From Georgenia satyanarayanai (GTDB lineage: Bacteria; Actinomycetota; Actinomycetes; Actinomycetales; Actinomycetaceae), in contig NZ_UETB01000004.1 of NCBI RefSeq assembly GCF_900116375.1, forward strand, positions 1 through 64,000: a stretch of 64,000 bases of DNA, given 5' to 3'. Positions 39,898 to 48,531 of the stretch are shown here, in pieces (positions within the stretch are counted from its first letter, which is position 1; every line of letters begins with the position of its first letter). The notes below the pieces were generated by a model that did not search any database, was not told the origin of the DNA, and saw only the letters and a program-made list of their open reading frames with translations. Made by a program: the position numbers and the translations under genes.

Positions 39898-41556
39898 TCA
39901 GGAGGTGAGCCGGGCGTTGACGAACGTCGGCGTGGACACCGTGCCCAGCGTCGTCACGCCCTCCACCCCGCGGGTGAGGAAGTGGTTCTGCTGGTCGTAC
40001 AGCGGCAGGATGTAGTAGCCCTCGAGCACGCGGCGCTGGGCCTCCTCGTACAGCTCGGCGCGCCGGCCCGGGTCGGTGAGCCGGGCGGCCTCGTCGAGGA
40101 GGGCGTCGATCTCCGGGTCGGTGACCTGGGAGAGGTTGGCGAAGTAGCCGCTGGGCGCGGGGACCGTGCCGTCGGAGTGGTAGAGCGTGCGCAGCACGTC
40201 CGGGCCCACCTTCGTGTACGGGGCGCTGACGGCCTCGTAGGTGTTCTCCCCGCCGTCCTCGGGGGCGGCGAGCGCGCCGTACCACGCGGACAGGTCGAGC
40301 GGGGTGAGGACGACCTCGAAGCCCACCCGCCCGGTGTTGGCCTGGACCTGCTCGAAGAGTGCCTGCTCGGCGGCGACGGACTGGTTGGTGCTCACGGGGA
40401 AGCGGACGGTGAGCCGCTCCCCGTCGCGCACCCGGTAGCCCTCGGCGTCGACCTCGTCCCAGCCGGCGTCCTCGAGGAGCCGCTCGGCCTCCTCGAGGTC
40501 GGTGACGAAGAGCGAGGGGTCGCTGTAGCCCATCGGCTCCACGCTCGACAGCGGGGAGTGGGAGCGGGTGGCCACGCCCTGGTAGAGCGCCTCGATGCCG
40601 GGGTCGACGTCCGCGGAGTACACGAAGGCCTGGCGCACGCGGGCGTCGTCGAAGGGCGGCTGGGAGGAGTTGAGCTCGATGCGGTTGACCGAGCCGGGGC
40701 GCGGCGCGTCGATGTGGGTGATCTCCTCGCCCGCCTCGGCGGAGACGACGGCCTGCGGCTCGGGGTTGTCGATGACGTGGACCTCCCCGGACTGCAGGGC
40801 CGCACCGCGGGTCGCGGGGTCGGGGAGGAAACGCCACTCGATGCGCTCGAGGTGGGCGGGACCGTCGTGGTCGGCCTCCGGGCCGTGGGTGGCGTAGTCC
40901 TCGTTGCGCTCGAGGACGACGTGCTGCTGGGGGACCCACTCGGCGACGACGAAGGGCCCGGTGCCGATCGGCGCGGCGCAGTTCTCGTCCTGGCCGCGGG
41001 CGATGCCGGCGGGGGACTGCATCGCCGTCCACTGCATCGACAGCGACTCGAGGAGCGCCGAGTCCGGCTCGGAGAGGTGGAAGCGCACGTGGGTGGTGTC
41101 CACCGGCTCGACCTCCTCGATCTTCCGCACGCCGAGGTAGCCGGTGGATGAGGCGGTGTCCGGGTCCTGCAGGTGCTCGATGTTCACCTTGACGGCCTCG
41201 GCGTCCAGCGGCGTGCCGTCGGTGAAGGTGATGCCGTCGGCGAGGGTGAGGTCCCAGGTGAGGCCGTCCTCGCTCACCTCCCAGTCGGTCGCGAGCCACG
41301 GCTGGATCTCCCCGGCGGCGTCGCGGCCGACGAGCGGCTCGAGGTACTGCGTGCTGATGAGCGCCTGGGGGTAGTTGCCGCCCACGTGCGGGTCCAGGCA
41401 GGTGGGCTCGGCGTCGCCGGTGGCATAGACGAGCGTGCCGCCCTCGACGGGCTCGCCGCCGCCCGTCGCGGCGTCGTCGCCCCCGCCTCCTGCGCACGCG
41501 GCGAGGAGCAGGGAGGCCGCGACGGCGGCGGCGGCGAGGGACGTGGCCTTGGCCAT
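39898..41556 (-). CDS. ABC transporter solute-binding lipoprotein, family 5 (third importer)
   Basis: A 552-residue family-5 binding protein. The signal peptide MAKATSLAAAAVAASLLLAAC ends in a lipobox with Cys21, followed by a Gly/Asp linker. Class features are the early GGTLVYATGDAEPTCLDPHV, IQPWLATDWEVSEDGLTW and LADGITFTDGTPLDAEAV. The ligand is unknown; such proteins bind peptides, metals with chelators, or oligosaccharides. It starts the operon, divergent from a TetR regulator that likely controls it. A TATTCT -10 box (41600-41595) gives a leader of about 32 bases without a convincing ribosome site. An in-frame GTG five codons upstream is an alternative start. Confidence 0.87.
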   Translation of the reverse strand: MAKATSLAAAAVAASLLLAACAGGGGDDAATGGGEPVEGGTLVYATGDAEPTCLDPHVGGNYPQALISTQYLEPLVGRDAAGEIQPWLATDWEVSEDGLTWDLTLADGITFTDGTPLDAEAVKVNIEHLQDPDTASSTGYLGVRKIEEVEPVDTTHVRFHLSEPDSALLESLSMQWTAMQSPAGIARGQDENCAAPIGTGPFVVAEWVPQQHVVLERNEDYATHGPEADHDGPAHLERIEWRFLPDPATRGAALQSGEVHVIDNPEPQAVVSAEAGEEITHIDAPRPGSVNRIELNSSQPPFDDARVRQAFVYSADVDPGIEALYQGVATRSHSPLSSVEPMGYSDPSLFVTDLEEAERLLEDAGWDEVDAEGYRVRDGERLTVRFPVSTNQSVAAEQALFEQVQANTGRVGFEVVLTPLDLSAWYGALAAPEDGGENTYEAVSAPYTKVGPDVLRTLYHSDGTVPAPSGYFANLSQVTDPEIDALLDEAARLTDPGRRAELYEEAQRRVLEGYYILPLYDQQNHFLTRGVEGVTTLGTVSTPTFVNARLTS

Positions 41557-41594
41557 GGGTGCACCGTTCACTCGGGGTTTCTGGTCCGCGTCCA

Positions 41595-41631
41595 AGAATA
41601 GACCTGCGGCGACGACGGCGGACCGTAGGAT
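41595..41631. promoter_or_regulatory. Divergent promoters between the TetR gene and the third importer
   Basis: On the minus strand TATTCT (41600-41595) is a near-consensus -10 box for the binding-protein operon. On the plus strand TAGGAT (41626-41631) is 12 bases before the TetR ATG. Only 81 bp lie between the two start codons, so a TetR dimer here could control both. I see only a weak dyad, ACCG-N8-CGGT (41622-41637). Confidence 0.55.
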
Positions 41632-41637
41632 CTCGGT

Positions 41638-42249
41638 ATGCACGAGGGACGCCGGGCGGGCCGGCCGCGGTCCGCAAGCCGCGAGATGCTCGAGGAAGCG
41701 GCCGTCGAGCTCTTCCTCGAGCAGGGGTACGCCGACACCTCCGTGGCGGACATCACCCGCCGCGCGGGCGTGAGCCGCGCCACCTTCTTCAACTACATCC
41801 CCGCCAAGAGCGACCTGCTGTGGACCTCCGTGGACGACGCTCTCGCGGCGCTCGCCGCGGACCTCGCCCCTGCCGACGACCGCGTGCCGGGCAGGGACGT
41901 CGGCGCCCCTGCCGGCGAGGGAGCCGTGGGGGAGGCGTGCGCGGCGCTCGTGCGCACCGCCGAGGCCCTCGAGCCGGGCACCGTCGTCCTCGCCTTCGGC
42001 AACGCCGAGCCCATGGGGGTGGCCGAGGAGCTCGAGGAGTCCGCGGCACGCCGCCAGCGGCGGGCCGCCGCCCTGCTCGGTGGCTTCCTCCGCCGCCGCG
42101 GGGTGACCGAGCTGGAGGCGGAGGTCCTCGGCGCGGCGCTGGCCGGCGCCTTCCTCGCGGCACTGCGCTCCTGGTCGCGCGCACCCGTGCCGCGCCCGCC
42201 GCTCACCGAGGTGCTCCACCGCGCGCTCACGGCGCTCGGCGCGGCCTGA
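41638..42249 (+). CDS. TetR-family transcriptional regulator
   Basis: A 203-residue TetR-type repressor. The N-terminal HTH is EEAAVELFLEQGYADTSVADI then TRRAGVSRATFFNYIPAKSD, covering about residues 18-62. The C-terminal ligand region is Ala/Glu-rich and helical and not recognisable to subfamily. The ATG follows a TAGGAT -10 box by 12 bases, so it is leaderless. It is divergent from the third ABC importer and is the obvious candidate for its regulator. The inducer would be the imported solute or a derivative. It is followed by a convergent membrane-protein gene. Confidence 0.9.
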   Translation: MHEGRRAGRPRSASREMLEEAAVELFLEQGYADTSVADITRRAGVSRATFFNYIPAKSDLLWTSVDDALAALAADLAPADDRVPGRDVGAPAGEGAVGEACAALVRTAEALEPGTVVLAFGNAEPMGVAEELEESAARRQRRAAALLGGFLRRRGVTELEAEVLGAALAGAFLAALRSWSRAPVPRPPLTEVLHRALTALGAA

Positions 42250-42259
42250 CGCCCACCCG

Positions 42260-43684
42260 CTACAGGCACCGCGGCGCCGTGAGCGCCCCGACCTCGCGGC
42301 GCACCCACCACACCCGCTCGCGCCGCAGCTCCTCCCACGTCGAGTACCGGTAGCGGAAGACGCGCGCCCGCACCCACGCCGGCCGCTCGCCGTCGAAGGG
42401 GTCGTGGGCGAGCAGCCGCAGGGTGGGCGGGTCCGCCTCCAGGAGCCGGTCGAGGAAGGGCAGGAACCACGAGAGCTGGGCGGAGGAGCCGAGCCCGAGG
42501 AACCACATGCCCCAGTCCAGGCGCAGGTGGTACGGCGCGTACTGGCGGGGCAGGCGGCCAGGTGGTCCCGGCTTGCCGCGGAAGACGTACTCCTGCCAGT
42601 CGTCCTCACCCGGGTCCGCGGCCCGCGTGCCCTCGACGACGATCTCCTCCCGCCGCCGCGTGATCGACCCGAAGGCCCCGTAGGCGCCCATGAGGTGGAA
42701 GGCGTTGAACGAGGCGTTCATCCGCTGCCGCCGCGAGAACAGGTTGCGGGCCGGCCACCAGCTGAGCACGAGCAGCACCGCCCCCACCGCGAGGACGACG
42801 ACGGCGAACCACAGCGGGGTGGGGCCGTGCGCCTGCGCCGGGACGAGGACCGGGACCAGGCCGGCGACGACGTCGTCGCCCACCGCCGAGAAGGCGAGCA
42901 CGATCGTCACCCAGTTGAGCCAGGCGAAGTTGCCCGACAGCACGAGCCACAGCTGCGTGACGACGACGGCGACGGCCGCCCACGTCGCGACCGGCTGCGG
43001 GGCGAGCAGGAGGACCGGCACGACGAGCTGGGTGACGTGGTTGGCGGCCACCTCGACCTTGTGCAGCGGGCCGGGCAGGTGGTGGAAGAACCAGCTGAGC
43101 GGGCCGGGCATCGGCTGGGTCTCGTGGTGGTAGTGCAGCGCGGTGAGGTCGCGCCAGGCCGGGTCGCCGCGCAGCTTGATGAGGCCGGCGCCGAGCTCGA
43201 CGCGGAGGAGCAGCCAGCGGAAGGCGATGAGCGTGATCCACGGCGTGCCCACCCGGTCCGAGCCGAGGAAGGCGGCGAGGAAGCCGGCCTCGAGGAGCAG
43301 GGACTCCCAGCCGAAGCCGTAGAAGACCTGACCGACGTTGACCACCGACAGGTACAGCCCGTAGAGCACGAGGAACGCGAGCATCGGCACCCACGGCGGG
43401 CCCTGCTGCGGCAGCCCGAGGACGACGGCGAGCGCGAGCGCCAGCCCCGTCCAGGAGACCGCCCGCAGGAGCCGGTCGGAGGGGTAGCGCCAGTGGAACA
43501 GGCTGGGGGCGGCGCTCGCGGGGACGCGGGCGGTGAACCTCGGGACCGGCAGCAGGCCGCGCTCGCCGAGCAGGACGGGGAACTGCCGCAGCACGGCGAC
43601 GAACGCGACGACGTACAGCACCGCGACACCGCGCTGCAGCACGACGCGCGCGAGCCCGTAGTCCTCCGCGACGAACCAGTCCAC
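42260..43684 (-). CDS. Lipase-maturation-factor (LMF1-like) family membrane protein
   Basis: A 474-residue multi-pass membrane protein of the lipase maturation factor family. At least seven hydrophobic segments are visible. Family signatures include LLLRVELGAGLIKLRGDPAW, TALHYHHETQPMPGPLSWFF and the C-terminal YHLRLDWGMWFLGLG. LMF1 in animals helps lipases fold in the ER; the bacterial homologues have no proven role. GTG 43684 is chosen because GGGAGGG lies about six bases upstream and the hydrophobic region begins soon after (VLQRGVAVLYVVAFVAVL). It is divergent from the LacI-type gene and convergent with TetR, so it is a single-gene unit. Confidence 0.85.
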   Translation of the reverse strand: MDWFVAEDYGLARVVLQRGVAVLYVVAFVAVLRQFPVLLGERGLLPVPRFTARVPASAAPSLFHWRYPSDRLLRAVSWTGLALALAVVLGLPQQGPPWVPMLAFLVLYGLYLSVVNVGQVFYGFGWESLLLEAGFLAAFLGSDRVGTPWITLIAFRWLLLRVELGAGLIKLRGDPAWRDLTALHYHHETQPMPGPLSWFFHHLPGPLHKVEVAANHVTQLVVPVLLLAPQPVATWAAVAVVVTQLWLVLSGNFAWLNWVTIVLAFSAVGDDVVAGLVPVLVPAQAHGPTPLWFAVVVLAVGAVLLVLSWWPARNLFSRRQRMNASFNAFHLMGAYGAFGSITRRREEIVVEGTRAADPGEDDWQEYVFRGKPGPPGRLPRQYAPYHLRLDWGMWFLGLGSSAQLSWFLPFLDRLLEADPPTLRLLAHDPFDGERPAWVRARVFRYRYSTWEELRRERVWWVRREVGALTAPRCL

Positions 43685-43808
43685 CGCTGCCCTCCCGCGC
43701 CCATGGAACACCTCACCGGGGGAGCCTGCACGCCTGGGTGGTGCTCCCGCTCCGTGGAAGCGGTGTGCATACTGTCCACCACGACCACCTGCCGGAGGGA
43801 GGAGCCTC

Positions 43809-44831
43809 ATGGTCACGCCCCTGAGGGACACGGCCCCGACCCTCGACACGGTCGCCGAGCGTGCCGGTGTCTCCCGGGCCACCGCCAGCCGCGTGCTCAG
43901 CGGGGACCCCCGGGTCAGCGACCGCGCGCGGGAGGCGGTCCGCGCGGCCGCCGCCGAGCTCTCCTACGTCCCGCGCCAGGCCGCTCGCTCGCTGGCGACC
44001 AGCCGCAGCGACGCGCTCGCCTTCGTCGTCGCCGAGTCCGGTGAGAAGTTCTTCGCCGACCCGTTCTTCGCCGGGGTGCTGCGCGGGGCCCAGGTCGCCG
44101 CGGCCGAGCGCCGGCGCCAGCTGCTCTTCGTCGTCGTGAGCAGCGACGACGACCGCGCGCGGCTGGAGGAGTACGCGGCCGGTGGCCACGTCGACGGCGC
44201 GATGTTCCTCTCCGTCCACGGCGACGACCCGCTGCCCGGGCGCGTCAACCGCCTCGGGGTGCCCGTCGTGCTCGCGGGCCGCCCGCCGAGCCGCCGTGCC
44301 TCCTTCCCCTTCGTCAGCCCGGACAACTTCACCGGGGGGCGGCTCGCGGCGCAGGCGCTGCTCGCGCGCGGGTGCCGCAGGCCGGCGACCATCACCGGAC
44401 CGCGTGACATGACCGCCACCAGCGACCGGTTCGGGGGCTTCCAGGCGGAGCTCACGGAGCAGGGCGTGGAGCTGCCGGACGCGCGCGTCGTCGAGGGCGA
44501 CTTCACCATCGGCGGCGGCTACCGGACGATGCGGCAGCTGCTCGGCTCGGGGGAGGAGCTCGACGGGCTCTTCGCGGCGAACGACCTCACCGCCGTGGGC
44601 GCCCTGCGGGCGCTGCGCGAGCGGGGCCTGCGCGTGCCGGAGGACGTCGCCGTCGTCGGCTTCGACGACGTCCCGATCGCCGTCGACGCCGACCCGCCGC
44701 TCACGACCGTCCGCCAGCCACTCGAGGCGATGGGGCGGCAGATGGCCCGCATGCTCATCGACCTGGCCGACGGTGGCCAGGCCACGTCGGTGACCCTCGA
44801 CGTCGCCCTCGTCCCCCGCGACTCCGCCTAG
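43809..44831 (+). CDS. LacI-family transcriptional regulator
   Basis: A 340-residue LacI-type repressor. The HTH is TLDTVAERAGVSRATASRVL (about 11-30), and the hinge helix PRQAARSLATSRS follows. The periplasmic-binding-protein-like ligand domain covers about residues 70-335. The ATG is preceded by GGAGGGAGGAG. TACTGT (43770-43775) is a likely -10 box and TGGAAGCGGT (43755-43764) a half operator. It precedes a sugar ABC importer and GH1 enzyme, whose leader has the operator TGGAACCGCTTCCA, so it should be a beta-glucoside-responsive repressor of that operon, comparable with CebR of other actinobacteria. Confidence 0.9.
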   Translation: MVTPLRDTAPTLDTVAERAGVSRATASRVLSGDPRVSDRAREAVRAAAAELSYVPRQAARSLATSRSDALAFVVAESGEKFFADPFFAGVLRGAQVAAAERRRQLLFVVVSSDDDRARLEEYAAGGHVDGAMFLSVHGDDPLPGRVNRLGVPVVLAGRPPSRRASFPFVSPDNFTGGRLAAQALLARGCRRPATITGPRDMTATSDRFGGFQAELTEQGVELPDARVVEGDFTIGGGYRTMRQLLGSGEELDGLFAANDLTAVGALRALRERGLRVPEDVAVVGFDDVPIAVDADPPLTTVRQPLEAMGRQMARMLIDLADGGQATSVTLDVALVPRDSA

Positions 44832-45194
44832 CCCCCCGGCGGGCCCCCGGCTGACCCGACCCGGCCACTCGCCGGCAGGCCCGGCTCCCTTGCGTCGTCC
44901 CTTCCGCTCCTCCGGGGACGACGGAGAGGGCGCCGCACGATCGGGAAGGGCGACGCACGTCGCGACGCCGGCCGCGCGCTGCCACCTCGGCGCCGTGACC
45001 TTGTCGTGACCTGGGTGGCGCTTGACACCACGTCGCTCCACCGGCACAGTACGTGGAACGTCATGGAACCGCTTCCACGGCGCCCATCCGTTCCCGAGCC
45101 GCCCAGGAAGAACTGGGGGCACGGACGGGGTGGACCAGGAAGGCCTGGTCCGCCCGCCGACACCAGCCGGCCGCTTCGGCCGGGAGGAGGAGCA
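44832..45194 (+). other. 363-bp gene-free regulatory region
   Basis: No supported gene lies here. The first 170 bases show only GC-rich sequence after the LacI stop. From 45022 on there is a promoter with a LacI-type operator (separate entry). Two hairpins follow in the leader: GGACCAGG-AAGG-CCTGGTCC (45132-45151) and CCGGCCG-CTT-CGGCCGG (45167-45183). The second directly abuts the ribosome site GGAGGAGGAG and could limit or stabilise translation of the binding protein. Confidence 0.65.
45022..45077 (+). promoter_or_regulatory. Promoter and LacI-type operator of the beta-glucoside operon
   Basis: TTGACA (45022-45027) is a perfect -35 box; CACAGT (45045-45050), 17 bp away, is a weaker -10. 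TGGAACCGCTTCCA (45064-45077) has the TGGAA-N4-TTCCA form of LacI/CebR-type operators and lies just after the expected start near 45057. A second half, CGTGGAA (45052-45058), makes a wider dyad with TTCCACG (45073-45079). Confidence 0.75.
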
Positions 45195-46502
45195 ATGCAC
45201 ACCAGGAAGTCTGTGGCCGTGATCGCGGCCATGACGGCGGGCGCACTGACGCTGTCCGCCTGCGGGGACAGCGCCAGCAGCGACTCGGCCGCGGCCGACG
45301 CCAGCAGCGACGGGAAGACCACCCTCACCGTCTCCCTCTTCGGCACCTTCGGCTTCGAGGAGTCGGGTCTCTTCGAGCAGTACATGGAGGAGAACCCCGA
45401 CATCGTCATCGAGTACGACTCCACCCAGGGCGAGGACAAGTACTGGCCCGCCCTGCAGACCAAGCTCAACTCCGGCAGCGGCACCGCGGACATCCAGGGC
45501 ATCGAGGTCGCCCGGATCTCCGAGGTCACCGCCAACCAGGCGGACCTGTGGACCGACCTGAGCGAGACCGTCGCCGGCGACCGGGTCGAGGACTACGTCC
45601 AGTGGAAGGCCGACGCCGCCACGACCGCCGACGGCCGCGTCCTGGGCCTGGGCACCGACATCGGCCCGATGGCCCTGTGCTACCGCTCCGACCTCTTCGA
45701 GGCGGCCGGCGTGCCGACGGAGCCCGAGGAGCTCGCCGCGCAGCTCGGCTCCTGGGAGGACTTCCTCGCCCTCGGTGAGGAGTTCACGGCCGGCGCCCCT
45801 GACGGCACCGCCTTCCACGACTCGGCCGGCGGCCTGTACAACGCGATCATCTCCACCGAGTCGGAGATCTACCACGACGAGAGCGGCGAGCTCGTCGTCG
45901 ACAGCAACCCCGCCGTCCGCGCGGCCTTCGACATGGCGGCGCAGGCCGGCCAGGACGGGCTGACCGCCAAGCTCGAGCAGTTCGTCGACCCGAGCTGGGA
46001 CGCCGGCTTCGGCAGCGGCACCTTCGCCTCGATCGCCTGCCCCTCGTGGATGATCGGCTACATCAAGGGCAAGGCCGGCGACGCCGGCAGCGGCCAGTGG
46101 AACATCACCACGCTCCCCGGCGGGCAGGGCGGCAACTGGGGCGGTGCCTACCTCGGCATCCCGGCCGCCAGCGAGAACAAGGAGGAGGCTGCCGAGCTCC
46201 TCGCGTGGCTGACCGACGCCGAGCAGCAGGCCGCCGTCTTCGAGAACGTCGGCAACTTCCCCTCCAACACCGGCGCCATCGAGCTCGTGGGCGACACGAC
46301 CGACGAGTACTTCAACGGGGCCCCCACCGGTGAGGTGTTCACGACGTCCGCCGAGAACGCGCCGACGCAGATCCTCGGCCCGCACGACGGCGTGGCCAAG
46401 AACGCCCTCGTCCAGGCGCTGCTGTCGGTCGAGGTCAACGGTGTCGACCCGGCCGAGGCCTGGGAGAACGGCGTCTCCCAGATCCTCAACCAGGTCGGCT
46501 GA
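45195..46502 (+). CDS. Sugar ABC transporter solute-binding lipoprotein, family 1
   Basis: A 435-residue extracellular sugar-binding protein (SBP family 1). The signal peptide ends in LTLSAC (Cys24), so it is a lipoprotein. Features of the class are TLTVSLFGTFGFEE, DIQGIEVARISEVTANQAD, VLGLGTDIGPMALCYRSDLF and FASIACPSWMIGYIKG. It is the first gene of an operon with two CUT1 permeases and a GH1 enzyme, so a cellobiose-like beta-glucoside is the likely ligand. The ATPase is missing from the operon, as is common for CUT1 systems that share an MsiK-like ATPase encoded elsewhere. GGAGGAGGAG gives an excellent ribosome site. Confidence 0.9.
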   Translation: MHTRKSVAVIAAMTAGALTLSACGDSASSDSAAADASSDGKTTLTVSLFGTFGFEESGLFEQYMEENPDIVIEYDSTQGEDKYWPALQTKLNSGSGTADIQGIEVARISEVTANQADLWTDLSETVAGDRVEDYVQWKADAATTADGRVLGLGTDIGPMALCYRSDLFEAAGVPTEPEELAAQLGSWEDFLALGEEFTAGAPDGTAFHDSAGGLYNAIISTESEIYHDESGELVVDSNPAVRAAFDMAAQAGQDGLTAKLEQFVDPSWDAGFGSGTFASIACPSWMIGYIKGKAGDAGSGQWNITTLPGGQGGNWGGAYLGIPAASENKEEAAELLAWLTDAEQQAAVFENVGNFPSNTGAIELVGDTTDEYFNGAPTGEVFTTSAENAPTQILGPHDGVAKNALVQALLSVEVNGVDPAEAWENGVSQILNQVG

Positions 46503-46508
46503 CGGTCC

Positions 46509-46543
46509 CCGGTGGGGCGGGCGTACGCCGCCCGCCCCACCGG
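46509..46543 (+). terminator. 15-bp intra-operon hairpin after the sugar-binding-protein gene
   Basis: CCGGTGGGGCGGGCG (46509-46523) and CGCCCGCCCCACCGG (46529-46543) are perfectly paired around a five-base loop. It begins six bases after the stop codon and is placed like the hairpin at 16134-16169, between a binding-protein gene and its permease gene. It likely raises the binding-protein to permease ratio. Confidence 0.7.
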
Positions 46544-46581
46544 TCCGCCTCCTTCCCGTCCCGTCCCGCCGAGAGGCCCCC

Positions 46582-47589
46582 ATGACTTCCACCGTCCCCG
46601 TGCGGCCGGCAGCGAGCGCGCCGGTCCCCGAGCCCCCGACGCGTCCCGCGCCGAAGCCGCCCCGCCGCACCCTGCGGTCGCGGATCTTCCGGTGGGAGGC
46701 CGTGACGGCGCCCTACGTCTACGTCGCGCCGTTCTTCCTGCTCTTCGCCGCCTTCGGGCTGTTCCCCCTCATCTACACGGTGTGGGTCAGCCTCTACGAC
46801 TTCCGCCTCAACTCCGAGATGACATGGGTGGGGCTGGACAACTTCGTCTGGCTCTTCGAGAACCCGAAGTTCTACAACGCGCTGCTCAAGACCTTCACCA
46901 TCGGGGTCCTGTCGACGGTGCCGCAGCTGATCCTCGCCCTGGGCCTGGCGCACCTGCTCAACTACAGGATGCGGGCCCGGAACTTCTTCCGGATCTCGAT
47001 GATCATGCCGTACGCGACCTCCGTCGCCGCGTCGACCCTGGTCTTCGCGCAGATCTTCGGGCGCGACGGCGGCTTCGCGAACTGGATGCTGTCCCTCATC
47101 GGCATGGACGCCATCGACTGGCGCAACGGCAACCTCAGCGCGCAGATCGCGATCGCCGTCATCGTCACGTGGCGGTGGACGGGGTACAACGCCCTCATCT
47201 ACCTCGCCGGCATGCAGTCGATCCCCTTCGACCTGTACGAGGCAGCCTCCCTCGACGGCGCGAGCCGGTGGCAGCAGTTCCGCCACATCACGCTGCCCGG
47301 CCTGCGCCCCACGATCGTGTTCACCGTCGTCGTCTCGACGATCGGTGCCACCCAGCTCTTCGGTGAACCCCTGCTCTTCGGCGGCGGCACACCCAACGGT
47401 GGCGCCGTCAACCAGTACCAGACCCTGGGTCTGTTCATGTACCAGCAGGGCTGGCAGTTCGGCAGCCTCGGCCGGGCGGCGGCGGTCGCGTGGGTGACCT
47501 TCCTCCTCATCGTCGTCCTCGTCCTGCTCAACACCGCGCTCGTGCGCCTGCGCACCCGCCAGCGCCTCACCGACGGGGGAGACCGATGA
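46582..47589 (+). CDS. Sugar ABC transporter permease, MalF type
   Basis: A 335-residue CUT1 permease. A disordered, Pro-rich cytoplasmic N-terminus (about 1-40) leads to six membrane segments. Signatures are PFFLLFAAFGLFPLIYTVWV, the TWRWTGYNALIYLAGMQSIP stretch and the EAA motif LYEAASLDGASRWQQFRHIT. The ATG has GAGAGG at 46571. Its stop overlaps the next permease start (ATGA). It forms the pore of the beta-glucoside importer with the MalG-type partner. Confidence 0.9.
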   Translation: MTSTVPVRPAASAPVPEPPTRPAPKPPRRTLRSRIFRWEAVTAPYVYVAPFFLLFAAFGLFPLIYTVWVSLYDFRLNSEMTWVGLDNFVWLFENPKFYNALLKTFTIGVLSTVPQLILALGLAHLLNYRMRARNFFRISMIMPYATSVAASTLVFAQIFGRDGGFANWMLSLIGMDAIDWRNGNLSAQIAIAVIVTWRWTGYNALIYLAGMQSIPFDLYEAASLDGASRWQQFRHITLPGLRPTIVFTVVVSTIGATQLFGEPLLFGGGTPNGGAVNQYQTLGLFMYQQGWQFGSLGRAAAVAWVTFLLIVVLVLLNTALVRLRTRQRLTDGGDR

Positions 47590-48476
47590 CGACGATCACC
47601 CGCCCACCCGCCATCCCGGGCACGCCGCTGGCCGCGCCGCGCCGTTCTCGCAAGCGCGACAACCACGGGGCCGGCTGGCTGACCTACGTCATCCTCGGCG
47701 TCACCGCCTTCCTCTTCGTCGCGCCCTTCTACTACATGATCGTCGCGGCGAGCCGGCCGATGTCGGAGATGGTCCAGTCACCGCCTCCGCTCACGCCGGG
47801 CCCGAACCTGTGGGCGAACATCCAGACTGCGCTCGACCAGCAGAACATCGGCCTGGCCATCACGAACTCGGTCATCGTCTCCGGCACGGTCACCGTCGCC
47901 ACGCTGCTCTTCTGCACGCTGGCCGGGTTCGCCTTCGCCAAGCTCCACTTCAAGGGCAAGAAGCAGCTGTTCGCCATGACTCTGGGGACGATGATGATCC
48001 CGCCGACGCTCGGCGTCGTGCCCCTCTACATGGTCATGTCCGAGCTCGACCTCGCCGGCCGGTTGTCCTCGGTCATCCTGCCGACGCTGGTCACGGCCTT
48101 CGGCGTCTTCTTCATGCGCCAGTACCTCATGCAGTCCCTGCCGGACGAGCTCATCGAGGCCGCCCGGGTGGACGGCGCGACGTCGCTGCGCACGTTCTGG
48201 AGCATCGTCCTGCCGATCGCGCGCCCCGGGATGGCCGTGCTCGGCATGCTCACCTTCATGACGGCCTGGAACGACTTCTTCTGGCCGGTCATCACCCTGA
48301 ACTCCACCAACCCGACCGTCCAGGTCGCGCTCAACAACCTCGGCAGCGGGTACGTCCCGGACACGGCGATCATCATGGCGGGCACGCTCATCGGCACCCT
48401 GCCCGTCGTCGTCGTCTTCCTGCTGCTCGGCCGCCAGATCGTCAGCGGCATCATGGCCGGCGCCGTCAAGGGCTGA
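47586..48476 (+). CDS. Sugar ABC transporter permease, MalG type
   Basis: A 296-residue CUT1 permease. It has about 30 cytoplasmic residues, six hydrophobic segments, the conserved [18 protein letters not shown]-like segment, and the EAA motif [36 protein letters not shown] near the end is typical of MalG-type subunits. It overlaps the upstream permease by four bases. The gene is followed by 55 bases before the GH1 gene, containing an unusual ribosome-site arrangement. Confidence 0.9.
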   Translation: MTTITRPPAIPGTPLAAPRRSRKRDNHGAGWLTYVILGVTAFLFVAPFYYMIVAASRPMSEMVQSPPPLTPGPNLWANIQTALDQQNIGLAITNSVIVSGTVTVATLLFCTLAGFAFAKLHFKGKKQLFAMTLGTMMIPPTLGVVPLYMVMSELDLAGRLSSVILPTLVTAFGVFFMRQYLMQSLPDELIEAARVDGATSLRTFWSIVLPIARPGMAVLGMLTFMTAWNDFFWPVITLNSTNPTVQVALNNLGSGYVPDTAIIMAGTLIGTLPVVVVFLLLGRQIVSGIMAGAVKG

Positions 48477-48497
48477 CGCCACCTCTCACCCACGTAG

Positions 48498-48531
48498 AAG
48501 GGAGCAGGGCGTCAGCGCCCTGATTCACACC
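48498..48531 (+). promoter_or_regulatory. Ribosome site separated from the GH1 start by a hairpin
   Basis: AAGGGAG (48498-48504) is the only good ribosome site, but it is 27 bases from the ATG at 48532. Directly after it, CAGGGCG-TCAG-CGCCCTG (48505-48522) forms a 7-bp hairpin, leaving nine bases to the ATG. If the hairpin forms, the effective spacing becomes about nine bases. Confidence 0.6.
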
